From: Salirhabdus euzebyi
Lineage (GTDB): Bacteria; Bacillota; Bacilli; Bacillales; Alkalibacillaceae
Direction of reading: 5' to 3'
Assembly: GCF_014207435.1 (NCBI RefSeq)
Contig: NZ_JACHGH010000004.1
Span: forward strand, 124,001 to 188,000
Length of the DNA: 64,000 bases
Under the pieces are notes generated by a model. The model saw only the letters and a program-made list of their open reading frames with translations. It was not told the DNA's origin and did no database searches. Shown piece by piece: positions 1 to 6,324 of the stretch (position 1 is the first letter of the stretch; each line of letters starts with the position of its first letter). The translations under genes and the position numbers were made by a program.

Positions 1-171
1 CCAAGCTTAATTGATATGGCTCAAGAACAAGACGTAAAACTTGTAGCATGTACGATGACAATGGACTTATTGGGTCTTCAAAAAGAAGAACTATTAGATA
101 GTATTGACTATGCCGGGGTAGCAGCATATTTAGGCGATGCAGAAGAAGGTAATGTAAACTTATTTATTTAA
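1..171 (+). CDS. yrkE: DsrE/DsrF-like protein, C-terminal part (5' end outside window)
   Basis: The first 56 codons of the window are open in frame 1 and end at TAA 169-171. The fragment reads PSLIDMAQEQDVKLVAC then MTMDLLGLQKEEL, the usual C-terminal half of DsrE/DsrF/DrsH-like small proteins, with the family Cys in VKLVACTM. These proteins act in sulfur relay, and in B. subtilis yrkE lies directly before yrkF as here. The gene starts outside the window, so its start, promoter and full length cannot be seen. The assignment is by motif and gene order. Confidence 0.8.
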   Translation, partial: PSLIDMAQEQDVKLVACTMTMDLLGLQKEELLDSIDYAGVAAYLGDAEEGNVNLFI

Positions 172-204
172 TGAACAGTAGGAATATTTTTTTATTAAAT
201 ATAA

Positions 205-218
205 TACCCATGGGGGTA
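205..218. promoter_or_regulatory. candidate CstR/CsoR-type operator
   Basis: The 14-bp imperfect palindrome TACCCATGGGGGTA lies between yrkE and yrkF, just before the yrkF ribosome site. A closely related 14-mer sits in front of yrkH at 830-843. CsoR-family repressors, including CstR, bind GC-rich TACCC/GGGTA dyads in AT-rich DNA, and a CstR-like gene is encoded at 3681. Being inside an operon is unusual for an operator. The function is inferred from motif and context only. Confidence 0.4.
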
Positions 219-234
219 AATGGAGGTATTAGGA

Positions 235-810
235 ATGGAAGCATTAAAAACAAATATCAAGATAGATGCAAAAGGATTAGCATGCCCAATGCCTATTGTG
301 AAAACAAAAAAAGCAATGAATAACTTAGAGGCAGGTCAAGTGATTGAAGTGCTTGCGACAGATAAAGGGTCAAAGGCCGATATTCAAGCTTGGTCAAAAA
401 GTGCAGGTCACCAGTACCTAGGCACATTAGAAGATGGAGATGTTTTAAAACACTATGTAAGAAAATCATCAAACGATGAAGCCATTGAGAAAAATCATCC
501 CCATGTTACAAGTAATGAAGAGTTAGCTAACAAACTTGGAACAGGGGAAGACATCATTGTACTTGATGTTAGAGAATCCGCTGAATATGGTTTTAACCAT
601 ATTCCACAAGCAATTTCTATTCCATTAGGTGAATTAGAAGAAAACATTCGTGAACTAAATAAAGAAAAAGTGATTTATGTTATATGTCGAACTGGAAGTA
701 GGAGTGATCTTGCAGCACAAAAGCTAACAGCACATGGATTCACAAATGTAATAAACGTAATACCTGGTATGAGCCAATGGGAAGGACGAACAGTAAGTAT
801 TAAGGGATAA
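235..810 (+). CDS. yrkF: TusA-rhodanese fusion sulfur carrier (YrkF-like)
   Basis: This 191-residue protein has an N-terminal TusA domain (about residues 5-75, sulfur-accepting Cys17 in ACPMP) and a C-terminal rhodanese domain (about 90-190) with active-site loop CRTGSRS, Cys151. Both cysteines can carry persulfide sulfur, so it probably relays sulfane sulfur within the cell. I start at ATG 235, preceded by GGAGG at 222-226; an upstream ATG at 220 lies at that ribosome site and is unlikely. The order yrkE-F-H-I-J matches B. subtilis and resembles the cst operon of Staphylococcus. Regulation is probably by the CstR-type repressor at 3681. Confidence 0.9.
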   Translation: MEALKTNIKIDAKGLACPMPIVKTKKAMNNLEAGQVIEVLATDKGSKADIQAWSKSAGHQYLGTLEDGDVLKHYVRKSSNDEAIEKNHPHVTSNEELANKLGTGEDIIVLDVRESAEYGFNHIPQAISIPLGELEENIRELNKEKVIYVICRTGSRSDLAAQKLTAHGFTNVINVIPGMSQWEGRTVSIKG

Positions 811-829
811 ATTTTTTTATTATTTAAAA

Positions 830-843
830 TACCGTAGGGGGTA
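830..843. promoter_or_regulatory. second CstR/CsoR-like dyad, overlapping the yrkH ribosome site
   Basis: TACCGTAGGGGGTA has the same 14-bp length and the same GGGGGTA right half as the element at 205-218. Its AGGGGG also serves as the Shine-Dalgarno of yrkH (ATG 850). It may therefore be simply a strong ribosome site that resembles an operator, or a copy of the operator. Sequence alone does not decide. Confidence 0.3.
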
Positions 844-849
844 AAAATA

Positions 850-1977
850 ATGACAACTCGGGCTGTCACTTCAAAGGAATTGACCAGAAAAATTTTTAAC
901 AAAGAGGATTTGTTTATTTTAGATGTTCGTAATGAAAATGATTTTAATGACTGGAAAATTGAAGGGGAAAAAATTAACTACTTCAATATTCCATATTTTG
1001 AGTTGTTAGATGGTGTTGAAGGGATTTTAGATAAACTTCCTTTAAACCAAGAGATTTTAGTCGTATGTGCAAAAGAAGGTTCCTCCGTAATGATAGCAGA
1101 AATGCTTTCTGAAGCAGGTTTGACAGCTTCCTTTCTACAAGGTGGAATGAAAGCATGGAGCGAGCATTTAGAGCCTGTAAAAATTGGGGATTTAAAGGGC
1201 GGGGGAGAAATTTATCAATTCGTCCGTATTGGTAAAGGTTGTCTATCTTATATGGTAATTTCCAATGGAGAAGCTGCGATTATCGACGCAACTAGGATGG
1301 CAGATACGTATCTAGACTTTGCTAAAAACAGGGATGCAACGGTTACCCATGTATTTGATACGCATCTTCATGCAGACCACATTTCTGGAGGAAGAAAAAT
1401 TGCAGACGAATCTAATGCAACTTACTGGTTACCACCGAAAGATGCAACGGAAGTTACCTTTGAATATGCAGCTTTAGAAGGGGGCAACGTTATCACAATC
1501 GGTAACACGGCTATCGACATTTATGCCTTGTATTCACCTGGACATACCATAGGATCTACTTCTTTTGTTATTGATGAACAGTTCTTACTTTCTGGAGATA
1601 TTTTGTTTATCGATTCTATTGGAAGACCAGACTTAGCTGGTTTAGCAGAAGATTGGGTAGGAGACTTAAGAGAAAGTCTTTATTCCCGTTATAAAGAATT
1701 GTCAGAAGAGCTAATCGTTCTTCCAGCTCACTTTATGATGATGGAAGAACTAAATGACGATGGTAGTGTATCAGAAAAATTAGGTGAACTATTTGCTCAA
1801 AATCATGGTTTAAATATCGAGGATGAAGAAGAATTCAGAAAAATGGTCACAGAAAATCTTCCACCACAACCAAATGCATATCAAGAAATTCGAGAAACAA
1901 ACATGGGTAAAGTCAGCCCAGATGCTGAAAGACAAAGAGAAATGGAAATTGGGCCAAACCGTTGCGCGGTTAGATAA
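850..1977 (+). CDS. yrkH: Rhodanese-metallo-beta-lactamase persulfide dioxygenase-like protein (YrkH-like)
   Basis: The 375-residue protein has an N-terminal rhodanese-like domain (about 5-110, candidate active Cys73 in VVCAKEG) followed by a metallo-beta-lactamase domain. The metal motif THLHADH covers His172, His174, Asp176 and His177; His232 (SPGHT), Asp250 (SGD) and His294 (PAH) complete the set expected for ETHE1-type persulfide dioxygenases. It ends with a Cys four residues from the C terminus (GPNRCAVR). It likely oxidises protein or low-molecular-weight persulfides to sulfite or thiosulfate, with TusA partners as sulfur donors or acceptors. The domain order, rhodanese first, follows YrkH rather than staphylococcal CstB. 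Start ATG 850 follows AGGGGG. Confidence 0.9.
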   Translation: MTTRAVTSKELTRKIFNKEDLFILDVRNENDFNDWKIEGEKINYFNIPYFELLDGVEGILDKLPLNQEILVVCAKEGSSVMIAEMLSEAGLTASFLQGGMKAWSEHLEPVKIGDLKGGGEIYQFVRIGKGCLSYMVISNGEAAIIDATRMADTYLDFAKNRDATVTHVFDTHLHADHISGGRKIADESNATYWLPPKDATEVTFEYAALEGGNVITIGNTAIDIYALYSPGHTIGSTSFVIDEQFLLSGDILFIDSIGRPDLAGLAEDWVGDLRESLYSRYKELSEELIVLPAHFMMMEELNDDGSVSEKLGELFAQNHGLNIEDEEEFRKMVTENLPPQPNAYQEIRETNMGKVSPDAERQREMEIGPNRCAVR

Positions 1978-2037
1978 AATAGGGTCTTTTGGAGTCACAA
2001 ACGGTTTTTCCAATAAAAATAAGAAGGAGGAATTTTT

Positions 2038-2265
2038 ATGCAATCAAAAAAAATATTAGATGCAAAAGGATTAGCATGTCCAATGCCAATCGTAAAAACT
2101 AGAAAGGCAATTCAAGAACTTCGTGTAGGGGAAATTCTTGAAGTTCATGCCACAGATAAAGGGTCCAAAAACGATTTGGCGGCTTGGTCAAAATCTGGTG
2201 GGCATGAATTGGTACAAGATACAGAGGAAGATGGGATACTAAAGTTTTGGATTAAAAAGGGGTAA
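2038..2265 (+). CDS. yrkI: TusA-family sulfur carrier (YrkI-like)
   Basis: A stand-alone 75-residue TusA domain with the conserved CPMP motif (Cys14) and the GSKNDLAAW segment. It is very similar to the N-terminal half of the yrkF product, so the two look like paralogous carriers in one operon. AAGGAGG lies eight bases before ATG 2038. It is expected to shuttle persulfide sulfur between the rhodanese and MBL proteins. It starts 60 bases after yrkH and is followed by a hairpin at 2272. Confidence 0.93.
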   Translation: MQSKKILDAKGLACPMPIVKTRKAIQELRVGEILEVHATDKGSKNDLAAWSKSGGHELVQDTEEDGILKFWIKKG

Positions 2266-2271
2266 GGAAAA

Positions 2272-2299
2272 GGGAGCCAATGTTGGTTCCCTTTCTTTT
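2272..2299 (+). terminator. intrinsic terminator-like hairpin between yrkI and yrkJ
   Basis: GGGAGCCAA at 2272-2280 pairs with TTGGTTCCC at 2283-2291 (nine pairs, one G-T, two-base loop as drawn), followed by TTTCTTTT. It may reduce read-through into yrkJ, giving more TusA than exporter. An in-frame ATG at 2280 lies inside this hairpin and is not a credible start. Confidence 0.6.
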
Positions 2300-2312
2300 A
2301 GGGGGTATATGG

Positions 2313-3089
2313 ATGACAGTTGAATTCGTAATCGTGATTTTTCTTATTGGCTTTATAGGTTCCTTTATTTCAGGCATGTTGGGAATAGGTGGTTCCATCA
2401 TAAAATTCCCGATGCTATTATTTATTCCACCACTGTTTGGACTAGCTGCTTTTACTGCACACGAAGTCTCGGGAATAAGTGCTATACAAGTGTTTTTTGC
2501 AACAATTGGAGGTGTTTGGGCATACAGAAAAGGTGGGTATTTAAATAAGCAGCTTATTAGTTATATGGGAATTAGTATTTTAATTGGGAGTTTTATCGGT
2601 GGTTATGGATCTAAATTACTCTCAGAAGGTGGAATTAATCTAACATATGGAATCTTAGCGTTAATTGCTACAGTTATGATGTTCATTCCAAAGAAAGGGA
2701 TAGACGATATTTCCTTTGATCAAGTGAAATTTAATAAATGGTTAGCTGCCTCTCTTGCTCTGATTGTTGGTACTGGTGCAGGAATCGTTGGGGCTGCTGG
2801 TGCTTTTCTTCTTGTTCCGATTATGCTAGTCGTATTAAAAATACCAACGAGAATGACCATTGCATCTTCTTTAGCCATCACGTTTATATCCTCCATTGGT
2901 GCATCAGTAGGAAAGATTACGACAGGTCAAATTGATTATTTTCCGGCTTTTATTATGATTGTGGCGAGTGTAATAGCATCTCCACTAGGTGCTATAGTTG
3001 GTAAGAAAGTAAATACAAAGTTCCTGCAGCTCTTTTTAGCTTTATTAATTACTGCTACTGCAGTTAAGATTTGGATGGACATACTTTAA
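2313..3089 (+). CDS. yrkJ: TauE/SafE-family sulfite or organosulfonate exporter (YrkJ-like)
   Basis: A polytopic membrane protein of 258 residues with the TauE/SafE pattern: two related halves, each opening with a small-residue loop ([13 protein letters not shown] near the N terminus; [13 protein letters not shown] in the second half), and about eight hydrophobic segments. The family exports sulfite, thiosulfate or related anions, which fits removal of products made by the persulfide dioxygenase encoded upstream. I start at ATG 2313 after AGGGGG at 2299-2304; the ATG at 2280 is in a hairpin. The exact substrate cannot be read from sequence. Confidence 0.88.
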   Translation: MTVEFVIVIFLIGFIGSFISGMLGIGGSIIKFPMLLFIPPLFGLAAFTAHEVSGISAIQVFFATIGGVWAYRKGGYLNKQLISYMGISILIGSFIGGYGSKLLSEGGINLTYGILALIATVMMFIPKKGIDDISFDQVKFNKWLAASLALIVGTGAGIVGAAGAFLLVPIMLVVLKIPTRMTIASSLAITFISSIGASVGKITTGQIDYFPAFIMIVASVIASPLGAIVGKKVNTKFLQLFLALLITATAVKIWMDIL

Positions 3090-3200
3090 TTTTTTAAAGA
3101 CCCTATTAATGAATTTGTGCAAGTCGCTTGATTATTCAAACGGGTTTTAGATAAAATGATGTTTTCTGAGAACAACGATATTCCAAGGAGTTGAAACAAT

Positions 3201-3488
3201 ATGCTTAAAATTACAGAAGCTGCGATTTCCAAAATTAAAGAGGACGTACAGCAATTACCAGAGGAAAACCGCAAGCCTTTTATTCGTTTATCGATGGGTA
3301 TTGGCTGAGGAGGCCCACAACTTAGGCTGACTCTGGAGGAGTCACCATTAGAGAGCGATGAAAAAACGGAACAAGAGGGAATCACATTTTTAGTGAGCAT
3401 TAAGGATAAAGTGTACTTTGATCATGTTAAGCTTGACTTTGTAAAGAGCTTAATTGGTGAAGGGGAATATAAAATTCTTCGTGTGTAA
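3201..3488 (+). CDS. HesB/IscA-like selenoprotein (in-frame TGA = Sec36)
   Basis: Reading TGA 3306-3308 as selenocysteine gives a 95-residue HesB/IscA-like protein from ATG 3201 (AGGAG at 3186-3190) to TAA 3486-3488. The residue lies in MGIG-Sec-GGPQLRL, where Cys-containing homologues have a Cys before GGP. HesB-like selenoproteins are a known family in Sec-decoding bacteria. The protein has no cysteine, so Sec is its only thiol-like residue. A stable hairpin follows the TGA (3325-3346). The frame keeps family-like sequence on both sides of the TGA, against a decayed gene. It lies between yrkJ and cstR, 111 bases after yrkJ, with its own terminator at 3499, so it probably works in persulfide or Fe-S metabolism; that role is inferred. 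Confidence 0.88.
3325..3346 (+). promoter_or_regulatory. SECIS-like hairpin for the HesB-like selenoprotein
   Basis: TGACTC (3328-3333) pairs with GAGTCA (3339-3344), leaving loop TGGAG; GG 3325-3326 and CC 3345-3346 extend the stem past one bulged C. The loop starts 25 bases after the TGA and has G at its second and third positions, fitting bacterial SECIS elements that recruit SelB. It lies within the coding sequence, as bacterial SECIS elements do. Confidence 0.75.
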
Positions 3489-3498
3489 GTAATTAGTA

Positions 3499-3530
3499 GA
3501 GGAGAGGTATATCCGCCTCTCTTCTTTTTT
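3499..3530 (+). terminator. intrinsic terminator after the HesB-like selenoprotein gene
   Basis: GAGGAGAGG (3499-3507) pairs with CCTCTCTTC (3516-3524), nine pairs including one G-T, followed by six T. This closes the transcript that includes the selenoprotein gene. Confidence 0.9.
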
Positions 3531-3680
3531 ATAGCTCTTTATACTATTGGAAAATTAAGTTTCGATTAGGTATCATATAATAAAGTAGAAGATGGGCTTA
3601 CAATGAAAAATAGCAATAATTATCCCTTTATAAAAGAGGTAAAATAGTTTTATATAAAGTATAGGGAAGGAGCTAGGAAA

Positions 3681-3941
3681 ATGGATTACGACGCACAAGT
3701 TAAGAATAGAGTGAAGCGTATAGAAGGGCAAATTAGAGGAGTACTAAGAATGATGGAAGAAGAGAAAGAATGCCGTGATGTGGTTACGCAACTTTCTGCA
3801 ATTAGAAGTGCTCTAGATCGAACTGCAGCCTTGATTGTAAGTTCGAATTTGGAAAAATGTATTAGGGAAAGTAATGAAAATGGAGAGAGTTCAGAAGAAT
3901 TAATTAAAGAAGCAGTTAATTTACTAGTTAAAAGTCGTTAG
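3681..3941 (+). CDS. cstR: CsoR-family repressor of CstR type (persulfide sensor)
   Basis: An 86-residue all-helical CsoR/RcnR-family regulator (NRVKRIEGQIRGVLRMMEE motif). Cys31 and Cys60 are the only cysteines and match the Cys31/Cys60 pair of S. aureus CstR. The His four residues before the second Cys, a copper ligand in true CsoR, is Asn here (NLEKC), so copper sensing is unlikely. CstR repressors release DNA when the two cysteines are bridged by sulfane sulfur. The adjacent TusA/rhodanese/dioxygenase genes fit this. AAGGAG precedes ATG 3681. It has its own promoter region after a terminator at 3499-3530. Confidence 0.9.
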   Translation: MDYDAQVKNRVKRIEGQIRGVLRMMEEEKECRDVVTQLSAIRSALDRTAALIVSSNLEKCIRESNENGESSEELIKEAVNLLVKSR

Positions 3942-3951
3942 ATGGAAGGGT

Positions 3952-3986
3952 AAAGGGTGACTATTAGTGTGAGTGCCCTTTTTTTA
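3952..3986 (+). terminator. probable weak terminator after cstR
   Basis: AAAGGG (3952-3957) pairs with CCCTTT (3976-3981) and ACT pairs with AGT inside across a small internal loop; a run of T follows. The stem is imperfect, so confidence is moderate. Confidence 0.5.
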
Positions 3987-4082
3987 TAGGTGTTAAAATA
4001 CCCATACGTGTATATGTATAAATATTTTATAATGTGTGATTTATAGGGGAAAATACGAAAATCAATGGTGGAGGTATATGAA

Positions 4083-4382
4083 ATGAAGGAAATTACAGTA
4101 AAAGAGTTAGCAGAAAAATTAATATCAGGTGAGAAGCTAAGCATTATTGATGTAAGAGAAGATGAAGAAGTAGTAGAAGGTAAAATTCCAGGTGCTCGTC
4201 ATATTCGACTAGGTGATCTGGAAGAAAAACTAGGAGAAATAGAACAAGGTCATCACCATTATATTGTCTGTCGATCAGGAAATAGAAGTGGAAAAGCGTG
4301 TACCTTTTTAGAGCAGCATGGCTATGATGTTACCAATATGGTTGGCGGTATGCTGGAATGGCAAGATGAGGTGGGAAAATAA
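4083..4382 (+). CDS. single-domain rhodanese
   Basis: A 99-residue rhodanese domain with the usual IIDVRE and PGARHI elements and active loop CRSGNRSG (Cys63), indicating sulfurtransferase or persulfide-carrier activity in the cytoplasm. ATG 4083 is chosen because GGAGG at 4069-4073 precedes it; an ATG at 4065 would include that site in the coding region. The stretch AATACCCATACGTGTATA near 4007-4024 has one TACCC half-site like the candidate CstR operators, so this gene may belong to the same regulon. Confidence 0.92.
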   Translation: MKEITVKELAEKLISGEKLSIIDVREDEEVVEGKIPGARHIRLGDLEEKLGEIEQGHHHYIVCRSGNRSGKACTFLEQHGYDVTNMVGGMLEWQDEVGK

Positions 4383-4402
4383 TCACACCGCCAATTGGAT
4401 AG

Positions 4403-4924
4403 CTACTTAAGTGTGTTATAAAGTACACCAAACTGAGTACTATGTTCTAGTTCATCTACCATTGCAAAAAAGAAAGTATCTTTTACTAATCTATCGTTAC
4501 TTGATAATTGAACATCACGGTAAAATTCGGCAGCTTCTAATTCATCTTTTAATGCTCTTAGTATTCCTTCTTTGTAGGTAGCAAATTGTACTGGCTGAAT
4601 TTGGTATTGAGCTTGTTGACCAGTTAGGTGCGTATATAGTTGAGAAAATGCTTGAAGGTGTTCTAGTTCGTCTTTATAAGCATGCTCGACAAACTCTTTG
4701 TGTAAAGTATCTGGTACTTGTTTTACCAGTCGTGCATAAAAATCAGCTGCTGTTGCTTCATCCACAATTGATTGATAAACATTATCTAGTAATGTCTTCA
4801 TCGAAGCATCACCATAAATGGGTAAATAGGGGATATTAAATGATTGAGTTCCATGACTAGCTCTTAGGAAGATGGGTTGCTGGTACCCCACTGGATTGTC
4901 CCAAGGATAAAAATGATTATACAT
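4403..4924 (-). CDS. ferritin-like domain protein (rubrerythrin-type helical bundle)
   Basis: A 173-residue protein. After a short aromatic N terminus (MYNHFYPWDNPVGYQQP) it forms two helix pairs, each with a Glu plus a DELEH motif: DEATAADFY with KDELEHLQ, and DELEAAEFY with VDELEHST. This duplicated E...ExxH pattern is the di-iron site of ferritin/rubrerythrin-like proteins. No rubredoxin domain is present. A role in iron or peroxide handling, or spore-coat-like as for the YhjR family, is possible but unproven. AAGGAGG precedes the ATG at 4924, and that region folds into a notable hairpin (4922-4962). Confidence 0.82.
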   Translation of the reverse strand: MYNHFYPWDNPVGYQQPIFLRASHGTQSFNIPYLPIYGDASMKTLLDNVYQSIVDEATAADFYARLVKQVPDTLHKEFVEHAYKDELEHLQAFSQLYTHLTGQQAQYQIQPVQFATYKEGILRALKDELEAAEFYRDVQLSSNDRLVKDTFFFAMVDELEHSTQFGVLYNTLK

Positions 4925-4962
4925 AGGCTACTCCTCCTTTTCTCTTCAGAAGTAGCCTATGC
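4922..4962 (-). promoter_or_regulatory. 11-12 bp mRNA hairpin with the Shine-Dalgarno in its loop and the start codon in its stem
   Basis: On the minus-strand transcript CATAGGCTACT pairs perfectly with AGTAGCCTATG, the last ATG being the start codon of the ferritin-like gene, plus one G-U pair outside. The 18-base loop contains AAGGAGG. Initiation would require opening this stem, suggesting translational control or a thermosensor. The DNA dyad could also be a protein-binding site. Confidence 0.65.
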
Positions 4963-5111
4963 TAATAATTGGAATCTGGTGATGTTTTAGTTTGGTTCTA
5001 GGAAAAGAATGAAATAAAGCAATTTTGGAATACATGGTTCTTCTGGTGGAAACAATTTTCAATTAGTTATATTGTCAAGAAAATTATTGAAGTGAATAGG
5101 AGGATAACTAT

Positions 5112-5495
5112 ATGTTTCATTACACGGTGGAAACAAACAAAAGTGTGGAAGATGCTCTTCAATTACTAGAGGAAAGCTTAAAAGAGGAAAAGTTTGGGGT
5201 GCTTTGGCAATTTGATATAAGGGCTAAGCTTCAAGAAAAAGGATTAGAATTTAATCAGCCTTATCTCGTGTTAGAGGTATGTAATCCTCATGAGGCACAA
5301 AGAGTTTTATCCCAAAATCAAATGGTTGGCTATTTCCTACCTTGTAAAATAGTCATCTATGAAGATAACGGTAAGACGAAAATTGGAATGCCAAAGCCAA
5401 CTGCTCTTATTCAAATGGTAAACGATGAGACAATCAAGGAATTAGCCGGAGATATTGAAAAGAGGTTAATTGCTTGTATAGATAATATAATATAG
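5112..5495 (+). CDS. DUF302 domain protein
   Basis: A 127-residue cytoplasmic protein with the DUF302 pattern: FHYTVETNKSVEDALQLLEE at the N terminus, then KEEKFGVLWQFDI, LEVCNPHEA, GYFLPCKIVIYED and the closing PTALIQMV. The family occurs beside sulfur, heme and redox genes, but its biochemical role is not established. Cys residues in EVCNPH and LPCK lie at positions often conserved in the family. AGGAGG lies before ATG 5112. It is transcribed away from the ferritin-like gene and ends at a bidirectional terminator shared with the convergent TetR gene. Confidence 0.85.
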   Translation: MFHYTVETNKSVEDALQLLEESLKEEKFGVLWQFDIRAKLQEKGLEFNQPYLVLEVCNPHEAQRVLSQNQMVGYFLPCKIVIYEDNGKTKIGMPKPTALIQMVNDETIKELAGDIEKRLIACIDNII

Positions 5496-5509
5496 TTAAT
5501 CAAAAAAGA

Positions 5510-5547
5510 AGAACGAGAAAGGCATTAAACCTACTCGTTCTCTTATT
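5510..5547. terminator. bidirectional terminator
   Basis: AGAACGAG (5510-5517) pairs with CTCGTTCT (5534-5541), with inner AGG/CCT pairing. TCTTATTTTA follows on the plus strand and a T run on the minus strand, serving the DUF302 and TetR genes. Confidence 0.85.
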
Positions 5548-6177
5548 TTAATTATTAGCTTGAAACAGACCATTCCAGAAAAAATGAATGATTTGTTCAG
5601 CTGTTTCTTCTACTGTAGGAAATATAGGTTCATTACTAGCACTTCTGTAATTACCTACCTTTACAAGCGAAATAAAGGAATGGGTTGCAAAAGTAGCATT
5701 TACCTTATCAATTTCACCTGCTTCTATTGCATCTATAAATGCTTGCTCAAGCACGTAAAGCATATTTTCTTCTGCCTTCTGAACTTGGCTCACTTGTTCA
5801 GTCGAAAGGGCATTTTTCGTTTCCCTCATAAACCCTTCCACATCTATCTCTACCGTTGCTCTTAATTGTGCTTTTGCTACTTCTAACAGACGGGTACGCA
5901 ACGGAATTGATTGTTGAAGAATGGCTTGCATATGTCCACGAATCCTTAGCATCATTTGAACAATTGTTTCTGTAAAAAGCTCTGCTTTGCTTGAATAATA
6001 ATAATAGACGGTTGCTTTTGTAACGTTACAACTTTCCGCAACATCGTCTATCGAAACTTCTTTGTAGCCATTTGCTAGAAATAGTTTCGTTGCAGCTTGG
6101 AGTATTATTTCGTTAGTCGGTTTTTTTTGTTCATCGGAACGAGGTCTACCTATAGACCGTTTCTTAATGGGTTTCAA
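5548..6177 (-). CDS. TetR-family repressor
   Basis: A 209-residue regulator. The N-terminal helix-turn-helix (about residues 22-68) has the signature YKEVSIDDVAESCNVTKATV followed by YYYYSSKAELF. The C-terminal ligand-binding part is unspecific. Translation appears to start at TTG 6177, with AAGGAG ten bases upstream. It is divergent from the MMPL transporter gene at 6325, so it most likely represses that gene and itself through the shared 147-base region. The inducer is not predictable. Confidence 0.9.
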   Translation of the reverse strand: MKPIKKRSIGRPRSDEQKKPTNEIILQAATKLFLANGYKEVSIDDVAESCNVTKATVYYYYSSKAELFTETIVQMMLRIRGHMQAILQQSIPLRTRLLEVAKAQLRATVEIDVEGFMRETKNALSTEQVSQVQKAEENMLYVLEQAFIDAIEAGEIDKVNATFATHSFISLVKVGNYRSASNEPIFPTVEETAEQIIHFFWNGLFQANN

Positions 6178-6217
6178 GCTTGCTCTCTCCTTATTCGTTC
6201 TCTCTTAGTAGTATATC

Positions 6218-6256
6218 ACACATAGGTTTGACATAGATTTCTATATGTGTTGTAAA
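6218..6256 (+). promoter_or_regulatory. candidate promoter and TetR operator for the MMPL gene
   Basis: TTGACA at 6228-6233 and TGTAAA at 6251-6256 are 17 bases apart. The inverted pair ACACATAG / CTATATGTGT brackets the -35 element and spacer, so a dimeric repressor bound there would block RNA polymerase. Inferred from the divergent TetR gene. Confidence 0.5.
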
Positions 6257-6324
6257 TTAACTAACCAGTATATATAATTAATTGATAAGTAGATGTTTAG
6301 TACATAAGTAGAGGAGAAATTAGA

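Noticed and set aside
1823-2059. Alternative frame over the 3' end of yrkH
   Set aside because: Out of frame with a well-supported gene, no ribosome site, and it covers the yrkI start.
3201-3308. HesB-like gene as a pseudogene broken by a stop codon
   Set aside because: The frame continues intact to a normal stop and terminator, the TGA is at the catalytic position, a SECIS-like hairpin follows, and a second gene shows the same pattern.
3086-3400. Minus-strand open frame across the HesB-like selenoprotein gene
   Set aside because: No ribosome site or family; it is antisense to a gene with clear homology once the TGA is read as Sec.
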